Source: JAWLDB01 sp041686915 (GTDB lineage Bacteria > Bacillota > UBA994 > UBA5500). Taken from it: a stretch of 20,493 nucleotides of DNA. Of this stretch, positions 6,643 to 12,264 are shown piece by piece (the first letter of the stretch is position 1; each line of letters starts with the position of its first letter). A program made the position numbers and the translations under genes. The stretch covers positions 1-20,493 of the forward strand of contig JAWLDB010000028.1 in the NCBI GenBank assembly GCA_041686915.1, read 5' to 3'. The notes below the pieces were generated by a model. It was not told the origin of the DNA. It did not search any database and saw only the letters and a program-made list of their open reading frames with translations.

Positions 6643-7038
6643 ATGGCTTTGGAAGTAGGCACTATCGTAAGCGGAGTAGTCACAGGCATTACAAACTTTG
6701 GCGCATTTGTTGAGCTGGAGACGGGTCAGACTGGCCTGGTACACATCTCAGAGGTCGCGGATGCTTACGTTAAAGACATCAACGACTATCTCAAGTTGCG
6801 TGACAAAATTACCGTCAAGGTAATTAACATTGACGGCAAGGGCAAGATCGGACTATCCATCCGGCAAGCCAAGCGCCGCCCGACTGTTTCTTTGGATGAG
6901 CAGTTGGCCCGTTTCATGAAGGAAAGCGAAGAGCGGTTATCCACCCTTCGCAAGAACACTGACTCAAAGCGCGGTGGCCGCGGCGGTTTTTCGCCTAAGG
7001 CAATCAAAGGTTCGGGCAGCAGCAAGTCCAGGTCATAA
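6643..7038 (+). CDS. yabR: S1 RNA-binding domain protein (YabR / general stress protein 13 type)
   Basis: This 131-residue protein has one S1 (OB-fold) domain at residues 4 to about 75: GTIVSGVVTGITNFGAFVEL, GQTGLVHISEVADAYV and VKVINIDGKGKIGLSIRQ. It is followed by a charged segment and a disordered Arg/Gly/Ser/Lys-rich tail (KRGGRGGFSPKAIKGSGSS). Relatives associate with ribosomes or RNA; the exact function is not settled. The SD GGAGGG (6626-6631) precedes the ATG, and a perfect sigma-A promoter drives it separately from divIC, so high vegetative expression is expected. Its place after divIC matches Bacillus yabR. Confidence 0.9.
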   Translation: MALEVGTIVSGVVTGITNFGAFVELETGQTGLVHISEVADAYVKDINDYLKLRDKITVKVINIDGKGKIGLSIRQAKRRPTVSLDEQLARFMKESEERLSTLRKNTDSKRGGRGGFSPKAIKGSGSSKSRS

Positions 7039-7056
7039 TTGGCAGCTGATAAGGTC

Positions 7057-7085
7057 TTGACCTTGTCTGCTATATGATGTAGAAT
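7057..7085 (+). promoter_or_regulatory. Promoter of the tRNA pair
   Basis: TTGACC (7057-7062) and TAGAAT (7080-7085), each 5 of 6 consensus bases, are 17 bases apart. The start point would be near 7092, 12 bases before tRNA-Met. The -35 lies inside a 14-base palindrome-like sequence, AAGGTC-TT-GACCTT (7051-7064). Confidence 0.75.
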
Positions 7086-7103
7086 AAGTCTTGTCGTTGC
7101 GAT

Positions 7104-7180
7104 GGCGGCGTAGCTCAGTTGGCTAGAGCATACGGTTCATACCCGTAGTGTCACTGGTTCGAATCCAGTCGCCGCCACCA
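7104..7180 (+). tRNA. tRNA-Met (anticodon CAT), elongator
   Basis: The gene folds as a 77-base cloverleaf: acceptor GGCGGCG pairs with CGCCGCC; the anticodon arm is TACGG-TTCATAC-CCGTA with CAT at the centre; the T-loop is GGTTCGAATCC; and CCA is encoded (7178-7180). Position 1-72 is a G-C pair and the anticodon stem lacks the three G-C pairs of initiator tRNA, so it is not fMet. It resembles elongator tRNA-Met of Bacillus rather than the TilS substrate tRNA-Ile2. Confidence 0.93.
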
Positions 7181-7186
7181 TCTTAT

Positions 7187-7262
<76 letters not shown>

Positions 7263-7272
7263 ATACGTAAGC

Positions 7273-7302
7273 AAACCCTGCAGATATTCTGCAGGGTTTT
7301 TT
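7273..7302 (+). terminator. Intrinsic terminator of the tRNA operon
   Basis: AAACCCTGCAG (7273-7283) pairs with CTGCAGGGTTT (7289-7299) around a 5-base loop, with a run of six Ts at 7297-7302. Confidence 0.92.
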
Positions 7303-7330
7303 GCATGCCTATTGGCCATTGCCTGATTGA

Positions 7331-7813
7331 TTAGTACGGTTTTCTTCTGCCGAACTCAGCGGATTCCACCCACTGCTCGGGCCTGCGTACATGGATGACC
7401 AACTCTTTCATCAAAGCCAAATGCTCCTGCTCCTGTTTGATCAAGTGCTTAAACAAAACCTTATCCGCAGAGTCAGCTGCTTTCTCGCAGAGCTCCTCAT
7501 ACAGGGCTATACTCTTCCGTTCCATTTCCATCGCAGCCTGGTATACGTCCAGCTGCTTGGTTGCCCCATCAGCAGCAAAGTTCTGCAAATCTGCAAAAAT
7601 GCTGCGAACCTCAGCGAAGGTGTCGTTAGCTTCCAAAGCCCATGCCAAGTGGCCTAGTCTCTTGCGCAAAACCTCTGCATGGCTTTCTTCATCCTCCGCT
7701 AGCATCAGGAAGACCTTCTGCAAGCTAGTGCCCCGATTAATCTCGGCCTGTTCTCTATAATATCTACTTCCGTCCAACTCCATATCGATTGCAAATTCCA
7801 GACTATTCAACAA
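7331..7813 (-). CDS. Rubrerythrin-like ferritin-superfamily diiron protein
   Basis: This is a 160-residue four-helix-bundle protein with a complete diiron ligand set. Glu12 lies in FAIDMELDGSRYYRE, and Glu42-x-x-His45 in AEDEESHAEVL. Glu96 or Glu98 lies in AAMEMERKSIALYEEL, and Glu128-x-x-His131 in KQEQEHLALM. There is no C-terminal rubredoxin domain, so it is a short rubrerythrin/ferritin-like protein, probably acting in peroxide or oxygen defence of an anaerobe, or in iron handling; the substrate cannot be read from sequence. The start is a TTG with an AGGTGAT SD just upstream; no in-frame ATG or GTG occurs before a stop. It lies 66 bases after the baeRF remnant on the same strand and faces the tRNA terminator. 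Confidence 0.85.
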   Translation of the reverse strand: MLNSLEFAIDMELDGSRYYREQAEINRGTSLQKVFLMLAEDEESHAEVLRKRLGHLAWALEANDTFAEVRSIFADLQNFAADGATKQLDVYQAAMEMERKSIALYEELCEKAADSADKVLFKHLIKQEQEHLALMKELVIHVRRPEQWVESAEFGRRKPY

Positions 7814-7879
7814 AGCATCACCTATCTCTCTAGTTTCTTGATAATCCTACCCATTGCTGCCAATGATCAGGCGTAGGGC

Positions 7880-8209
7880 TTAGGATCGGTATACAGCCGC
7901 AATTTCAGCGCCGCCTGGAATGTCATCCTGCTTGAGGGCAAAAACGGTTCCACCGTGCTGCAAGGCTGCTATAGCCGCCAGGTTCAACAGGTCGTGATTA
8001 TCCGGGCGTGGCTCTACTTGTATATCCACAACACTGCTTGAGGCATCCACCTTGCCCCAGGCATCAACATCAGTGGCTACAAATAACGACTCGACTCGCC
8101 CGTGGTAGCATGCCAGGACAACCTCCTCCAAGTCGCTTCCGGCTAGGGACCGGGAATGGGGTCCATAAGCTTGCTTACCACTTGGTCGAACTTGATCAAA
8201 ATCATCTCC
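7880..8209 (-). pseudogene. Remnant of a baeRF-type (archaeo-eukaryotic release factor-like) gene
   Basis: The frame is open for about 109 codons before a stop at 7880-7882. It encodes only the C-terminal part of a bacterial archaeo-eukaryotic release factor (baeRF) protein: SDLEEVVLACYHGRVESLFV, then NHDLLNLAAIAALQHGGTVF, and the normal family end GGAEIAAVYR. Full family proteins have about 350-400 residues, so roughly 250 N-terminal residues are missing. No ATG or GTG starts the frame; only a TTG at 8131 is available, and an in-frame TAA lies at 8210-8212. In another frame a short ORF (8143-8205) starts beside an AAGGAG SD, begins MILIKFDQVVSKLMDPIPGP and may be the original N-terminus, joined out of frame by an internal deletion. 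Family assignment is by recognition of conserved segments; a short functional product is possible but less likely. Confidence 0.65.
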
Positions 8210-8317
8210 TTAATACGTTGTGGTGGTAACCCTTGATAACTACTTCGACGCAGAGGCTACATAATCCTGTTTCATAATTGAATCGGTGCACATTGGAAGA
8301 ATTTTTTGTCAGTAATC

Positions 8318-8346
8318 TTGACACAGTTCCGCGACCGCAATATACT
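8318..8346 (+). promoter_or_regulatory. Sigma-A promoter of the HTH-DUF2087 gene
   Basis: TTGACA (8318-8323, perfect) and TATACT (8341-8346, 5 of 6) are separated by 17 bases. The expected start point is near 8353, giving a leader of about 46 bases. Confidence 0.8.
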
Positions 8347-8363
8347 TCAATTGCATAGCGGTC
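8333..8363. promoter_or_regulatory. Inverted repeat over the -10 and start point, candidate operator
   Basis: GACCGC (8333-8338) is repeated in inverse as GCGGTC (8358-8363), 31 bases overall. It brackets the TATACT -10 and the predicted start point of the regulator gene, the position expected for an autorepressor site. Binding by the encoded HTH protein is inferred. Confidence 0.55.
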
Positions 8364-8398
8364 TAATTAGATGTGTGTATAAATGAGAGGTGGAGTTA

Positions 8399-8959
8399 AT
8401 GATGGATCGGGAACAGACATTACTACAGTTCTTTCAGGCTCTGTCTGAAAGAGACCGGCTACTGATTATGGGTCAACTGGCCCTTACGCCAAGGGGTGTT
8501 ACTGAACTGTCAAATGATCTTGGAATAGAGCAAATGGCGCTGGAACGTCACCTGCAAGTGTTATCTAAGCTGGGCTTGACAGAGGAGCTGTCCGACGGGC
8601 GTTTGACTATCAACCATGCAGGCCTGAATGAACTACGCCAAACAGTCTTCAGACAATCAGGTAAGCCCAAAAAGCCCAAGACCGAACGAGAGAAAGTGCT
8701 TGCTGCGTTCTTTGAGGATGGTAAGGTAACCAGCATGCCAGTACAACACAAGCGCAAGCTGATAGTACTAAGAGAGCTGTTGCAGGATGTGGAACCCGGA
8801 AGAACATATCAGGAGAAAGAACTCAATCAGCTGATTGCAGAGCGGTACCAGGATTTCTGCACAGTGCGGCGCTACTGGGTAGACCTTGGGTACATGGAAC
8901 GCCATGACGGTTATTACAGGCTGCTACCGCAGAGTGAGTGGCCGGTAGATGAGGTGTAG
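8399..8959 (+). CDS. ArsR-like HTH / DUF2087 transcriptional regulator
   Basis: The product has 186 residues in two domains. Residues 5-75 form a winged helix-turn-helix of ArsR/DeoR type (ALSERDRLLIMGQLALTPRG, then ELSNDLGIEQMALERHLQVL and a wing ELSDGRLTI). Residues about 98-176 form a DUF2087 domain (VLAAFFEDGKVTSMPVQHKR, then YQEKELNQLIAERYQDFCTV and RRYWVDLGYMERHDGYYRL), which usually accompanies or replaces DNA-binding domains and may itself be winged-helix-like. The ligand is unknown. I chose the ATG at 8399 because GAGGTG (8387-8392) lies 6 bases upstream; a GTG at 8390 overlaps that SD and an ATG at 8402 is possible. It has its own promoter with an operator-like repeat, and its end touches or overlaps the nucleotidyltransferase gene, so the pair is one operon. 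Confidence 0.85.
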   Translation: MMDREQTLLQFFQALSERDRLLIMGQLALTPRGVTELSNDLGIEQMALERHLQVLSKLGLTEELSDGRLTINHAGLNELRQTVFRQSGKPKKPKTEREKVLAAFFEDGKVTSMPVQHKRKLIVLRELLQDVEPGRTYQEKELNQLIAERYQDFCTVRRYWVDLGYMERHDGYYRLLPQSEWPVDEV

Positions 8960-8963
8960 CTCA

Positions 8964-9818
8964 GTGGTGCCAGGTGAGTGGAAGGGTGTTATTACGAAGT
9001 TTAGCGAACATTTACAGGGCAACCATGCCATTATCGCGGCAGGTGCCTTTGGCAGCATCATGCGCGGGCGGAGCTGGCCATACTCAGATTTGGATGTACT
9101 GATTATCCTGGACAGCCCCGATGATCACGCGGCAGCAGTCTTTTGCCGTTATGAGGGCAGGATGGTACATAGTCAGGTGCTCTCCCACAAGTCACTCCAG
9201 AAGGCCCTCTTACGCAACAATTACGCATTTCTCTCGGTGGTAGCTAACACGGAAATTTGGTTTGATCGGCAGGGAGTGCTGCATTCAGCTGTTGCCCAGG
9301 CCAAAAAGGCCCTCAAGCAGATGGCGAAAGCAACGCTGCTGCCAGCTTACCTTTCAGAATGCGTCGCAGCGCTACACACGGCAGAAAAGTACCTGGCACT
9401 TGGACAAAAAACGGCAGCTCAATCAGCCCTGGTGATAGCCATAAGCTGTCTCGCCGCCGTCAAATTGGTGCAGGCAGGTTCCTTGCCACATAAGGATGTA
9501 TGGGTAACGTCTGGGGCTACTGAGCTTAGAGAGCACGAGCTTTACCTCTTGATAGTCCAAGGACAGGGCCTGGATCAGATCGTGCAAACGGCTTGGGAGG
9601 AAGTTCATGCCATGCTGCCCTTAGGTAGTCGCCCCTTGGTTAACTTCCTGAGAGAACACGGTCCTTCCTCATACATGCAGCTTGAGCGTGCTCCCGAACT
9701 TGCGGGCCTGAAGCTAACGGAACGACTGATGTACGAACTCGTCAGCCAAGGGGTGGTTGAAGAGCAGGCCAAGCACAATGCATTGTTGCAGGTCGACGAA
9801 ATACTCTATTCCGTCTAG
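8964..9818 (+). CDS. Nucleotidyltransferase-domain protein
   Basis: This 284-residue protein has a minimal polymerase-beta-type nucleotidyltransferase core near its N-terminus: AGAFGSIMRGRSWPYSDLDV carries the Gly-Ser loop (residues 30-31) and the two catalytic aspartates (Asp42, Asp44). A third acidic residue after the next strand (GRMVHSQVLS) is not obvious. The rest is largely helical (LPAYLSECVAALHTAEKYLA, then QSALVIAISCLAAVKLVQ) and unassigned. Candidate substrates include small molecules such as aminoglycosides, or a protein or tRNA; nothing in the sequence decides. The GTG at 8964 has GAGGTG 7 bases upstream, inside the end of the regulator gene; an ATG at 8949 would overlap that gene by 11 bases and has a poorer SD. 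Its TAG overlaps the stop of the converging DUF362 gene at CTAG. Confidence 0.75.
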   Translation: MVPGEWKGVITKFSEHLQGNHAIIAAGAFGSIMRGRSWPYSDLDVLIILDSPDDHAAAVFCRYEGRMVHSQVLSHKSLQKALLRNNYAFLSVVANTEIWFDRQGVLHSAVAQAKKALKQMAKATLLPAYLSECVAALHTAEKYLALGQKTAAQSALVIAISCLAAVKLVQAGSLPHKDVWVTSGATELREHELYLLIVQGQGLDQIVQTAWEEVHAMLPLGSRPLVNFLREHGPSSYMQLERAPELAGLKLTERLMYELVSQGVVEEQAKHNALLQVDEILYSV

Positions 9819-10705
9819 CTTTGGGGCTTGTCCAGAACTATTTGCTTGTCATAAGCAGCACTCGTGAACAGCGCTTCTGCGGTGGCTAAGTCGAGCCCCG
9901 GGAAGCGCATTGTTTTTGTATCACTGATGCCCTGTCCGCTCTTGATCAACTTATATAGATAGTGCGCCGCTTGCGGCTTGAACCCAAGCAGTCTCGCACC
10001 CACGACATCTGTGGCGATGAAGTCGTCTCCGGCAATGACCAACTCCCCGGATACTTCCTTGCCTTGGCTGGGGCCGGTGCCGATCATGCTGTGGATGGCG
10101 CTGAGAACGGTGACGTCTGGTCTGACTACTTGCATCATGGCGGCGATAAAACCATGCAGGTCTGTATGGATGCCCCGGTTCTTCTTGGGGAAACCATGTT
10201 CCTCAGCAGGTGGCCATCCCATGGCAATATTCTTGATGCCGAGCGTCACTGTTGCCTCTTCGTGCACCTTCAGCTGAGCGAGCGAAAGCAGAAAGCCCAT
10301 CTCATCACGCAACCGGTTCAGGCTTGTCTTGCTCGGCTGGTCATGTTCCAGTTCCACCTCAATGAAGGGACCGTGGTTTAGGTCGACAAACTCGATGCCT
10401 TCTTCCTCAATTACTTGTTGTAGCCCGTAAACTTGCATTATTTCAGGAGTTGGTGCACCTCCTGAACCGGTGGCTACGACCAGGCGCCCTGGCTTATGGC
10501 GCTTAATCCAGTGCAGAACTGCCCTGAGTGCGGCCGTGCCAGTGATGGCCCCGCTGGAAGGTGGTTTGCGTGTCACCCAGTTCGGCGTTACCACAGCAGT
10601 TACCCCCGGTTGCAATTTGACCGGTGTAGGCAGCAGGTTAAGGGCGTCTATAGTCGCTTGATACTCATCCGCCTGATGAACGATGGCGATGTTGGCGTTT
10701 GGCAT
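9815..10705 (-). CDS. DUF362 domain protein
   Basis: This 296-residue protein belongs to the DUF362 family. Conserved family segments include the late block LGIKNIAMGWPPAEEHG, HTDLHGFIAAMM, DVTVLSAIHSMIGTGPSQG and the aspartate-rich AGDDFIATDVVGARLLG. There are no cysteines, so this is the form without a ferredoxin module; the molecular function of such proteins is unknown. The start ATG at 10705 is chosen because AAGGAGTGAT lies 7 bases upstream; a longer frame to 10747 has that SD inside it. It follows the MFS gene by 42 bases on the same strand, which suggests a two-gene operon, and ends tail-to-tail with the nucleotidyltransferase gene with no terminator between them. Confidence 0.85.
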   Translation of the reverse strand: MPNANIAIVHQADEYQATIDALNLLPTPVKLQPGVTAVVTPNWVTRKPPSSGAITGTAALRAVLHWIKRHKPGRLVVATGSGGAPTPEIMQVYGLQQVIEEEGIEFVDLNHGPFIEVELEHDQPSKTSLNRLRDEMGFLLSLAQLKVHEEATVTLGIKNIAMGWPPAEEHGFPKKNRGIHTDLHGFIAAMMQVVRPDVTVLSAIHSMIGTGPSQGKEVSGELVIAGDDFIATDVVGARLLGFKPQAAHYLYKLIKSGQGISDTKTMRFPGLDLATAEALFTSAAYDKQIVLDKPQS

Positions 10706-10747
10706 ATGATCACTCCTTATCGCTAACGTACCACCCGGGATCAGCAA

Positions 10748-11857
10748 TTATTGCCGGCGGACGCTTCCTTGAACCTCGATTAACAGCAAAGCTAGCAGAA
10801 ACAGCGCCCCAGCTAGTACGAAGGTATAGAATGCGCCAATCTGTGCTACCATCCCCCCACACCAGCTACCGACTGCTGCCGCAGCCATCTGCAGCAGACC
10901 CAACAAGGCAAAGAAGCTCCCCTGGTTGCTATCTGCTCCGCCAAAACGCGCGTAGAAGAAGCTGTAGCCAGTGCCGATGCAGACATGCCAAACCAGCCAT
11001 CCTAACCACCAAATATGCAATGGCCCCATAAAGCAGAGCCAGCCACACGCAATTAGAAGTCCAACGAGGCTTATTCGCAGTCCAAGCGAGAGTGATCTTC
11101 CTAATAAGTGCGTCAGAGGCCAAGCTAGCACTGCCACAGCCTGAAAGGCAGCGAAGCTCAGGCCGATACCGCTGGTCGATATACCTCGCTCGGCCAGTGC
11201 GACGTTAATGAAGGGGAACACGCACGAGCTTGCGATGCAAAACAGTGCAAACGGCACTAGCGGCATCTCTGCCGATGGCTTACTAAATCGCTTGGGTGAG
11301 AACAGTAGGATGCGGACGCGCCTGTAGTCCCTTGGCAAGGCGAGCAGAGGTAGAAAAGCAACGGAAGCAATGCCGGCACCCACCCCCAGAGCCAGATCAT
11401 GACCACCGGATTGAGCTGAGAGCCAGGCTGCCGTCAGGCCGCCGCCCACTGCGCCAACGCTAGCCAGCGCTCTGCAGAGTGCTAGTGCCGAGGGTAGTTT
11501 GGATGTCCGGGTGAGAGTGGCAATTGCAGGTGTTTTGGCAGCGCTGCTCAGGGCTGTAGCAGCTCCAACCAAGCCAAAGGCAATGCAGAGCAGCAAGGGG
11601 CTGTGGGCGTAGAGCTTGAGCCAAACGGCAGTTCCAAGCGAAGCAAATGACAGTGTGAGACCTGTGCGATAGCCATAGAGGTCGCTGAGCAACCCCGCGG
11701 GGATTGCCAGCAAGCTGCCGGTGAGGAACGAAACAGAGTTGGCAAGGCCGATTGTCCCTAGTTCGAACCCTTGTTGCAGCAGATGCAGGTTGAGGAGCGC
11801 TAGCACCTGACTATATCCCCAGGTGGAAAGAAAGTCACCCAGTAGTAGCCAGTGCAT
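10748..11857 (-). CDS. Major facilitator superfamily transporter
   Basis: This 369-residue membrane protein has about 11-12 hydrophobic segments in two halves. The MFS motif A is present at residues 55-66 (GLLSDLYGYRTG) in the loop after the second helix; a central basic loop (RDYRRVRILLFSPKRF) separates the halves. It is slightly short for an MFS carrier (usually about 400). The substrate cannot be told. The ATG at 11857 is preferred over a GTG at 11863, because the SD GGGAGG lies 7 bases before the ATG and only 1 base before the GTG. It is transcribed away from spoIIE and probably with the DUF362 gene. Confidence 0.85.
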   Translation of the reverse strand: MHWLLLGDFLSTWGYSQVLALLNLHLLQQGFELGTIGLANSVSFLTGSLLAIPAGLLSDLYGYRTGLTLSFASLGTAVWLKLYAHSPLLLCIAFGLVGAATALSSAAKTPAIATLTRTSKLPSALALCRALASVGAVGGGLTAAWLSAQSGGHDLALGVGAGIASVAFLPLLALPRDYRRVRILLFSPKRFSKPSAEMPLVPFALFCIASSCVFPFINVALAERGISTSGIGLSFAAFQAVAVLAWPLTHLLGRSLSLGLRISLVGLLIACGWLCFMGPLHIWWLGWLVWHVCIGTGYSFFYARFGGADSNQGSFFALLGLLQMAAAAVGSWCGGMVAQIGAFYTFVLAGALFLLALLLIEVQGSVRRQ

Positions 11858-11990
11858 CTTCACCCCTCCCTTGAACCCGTTCTTGCGACAGTGCGAGTAA
11901 TAACAATATATTGATTCCCCTGCGAACCTATGAACAAGCAGTGCGAGAAACAGCGTTTTCAGGCTAAGACAATAGAATATGCAAGTTTAT

Positions 11991-12014
11991 ACAGGCACTA
12001 GGCCTGTTTTTTTT
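11991..12014 (+). terminator. Orphan intrinsic terminator upstream of spoIIE
   Basis: ACAGGC (11991-11996) pairs with GCCTGT (12002-12007) around a 5-base loop, followed by eight Ts (12007-12014). No plus-strand gene precedes it: the nearest upstream plus gene ends at 9818, with two minus genes between. It may end a small RNA or insulate the spoIIE promoter. Confidence 0.65.
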
Positions 12015-12159
12015 GTCGTTTTTGCGGAAACTCTCGACAAATCGCAGCCGGTAACACGCCTAACGGGGGTGAATCAGCAACTGGCGCGGTTTGCTTACAG
12101 CCTCGCAGCACAACATCTAGCCCCAGGTGGCCTCCAAAACACCATATGTACCGCATATC

Positions 12160-12167
12160 TTGTCGCA
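12160..12167 (+). promoter_or_regulatory. Upstream Spo0A-box-like site of spoIIE
   Basis: TTGTCGCA matches the TTGTCGAA 0A-box at 7 of 8 positions and is centred about 68 bases upstream of the predicted spoIIE start point, a distance typical of activator sites. Confidence 0.4.
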
Positions 12168-12191
12168 TTATCAGGACTTGGCTGCGCACAG

Positions 12192-12225
12192 TTTGACAAA
12201 ACATTCAAAGGGCACCCCCTATAAT
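12192..12225 (+). promoter_or_regulatory. Spo0A-type sigma-A promoter of spoIIE with 21-bp spacer
   Basis: TTGACA (12193-12198) and TATAAT (12220-12225) are both perfect but 21 bases apart, too far for normal sigma-A use. A Spo0A box (TTGTCAAA, minus strand, 12199-12192) overlaps the -35. In B. subtilis the Spo0A-activated spoIIE and spoIIG promoters have this same design, with 21-22 bp spacers and 0A boxes on the -35. The predicted start point is near 12232, 33 bases before the spoIIE ATG. Confidence 0.75.
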
Positions 12226-12264
12226 TAGACTCACAAGAAGCCAAGATGCGAGGTGACCAAAACA

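Larger units (their letters stand above)
11858..12264. other. Long divergent intergenic region between MFS gene and spoIIE
   Basis: About 400 bases without a convincing gene. It holds a 9-base direct repeat CAGTGCGAG (11889-11897 and 11939-11947), a plus-strand terminator with no gene in front of it (11991-12014), several Spo0A-box-like sequences (12033-12040 on minus, 12160-12167 on plus, 12192-12199 on minus) and the spoIIE promoter. Short open frames here have no SD and no recognisable protein. Confidence 0.7.

Noticed and set aside
7104..7180. tRNA with CAT anticodon as tRNA-Ile2, the TilS substrate
   Set aside because: Acceptor and anticodon stems match elongator tRNA-Met of Bacillus, not tRNA-Ile2; initiator tRNA is excluded by the G1-C72 pair and the anticodon stem.
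7844..7886. Nested repeat ATCCTA...TAGGAT with CATTG/CAATG inside, between the baeRF remnant and the rubrerythrin-like gene
   Set aside because: Stems are short, the loop is long and no T-run follows on the minus strand, so neither terminator nor RNA gene is supported.
8008..8229. 73-codon plus-strand frame over the baeRF remnant
   Set aside because: It is the shadow of the minus-strand remnant, which has recognisable family sequence.
11979..12224. 81-codon plus-strand open frame in front of spoIIE
   Set aside because: It has no Shine-Dalgarno sequence, runs through the terminator, the Spo0A sites and the spoIIE -35, and the predicted protein has no recognisable pattern.
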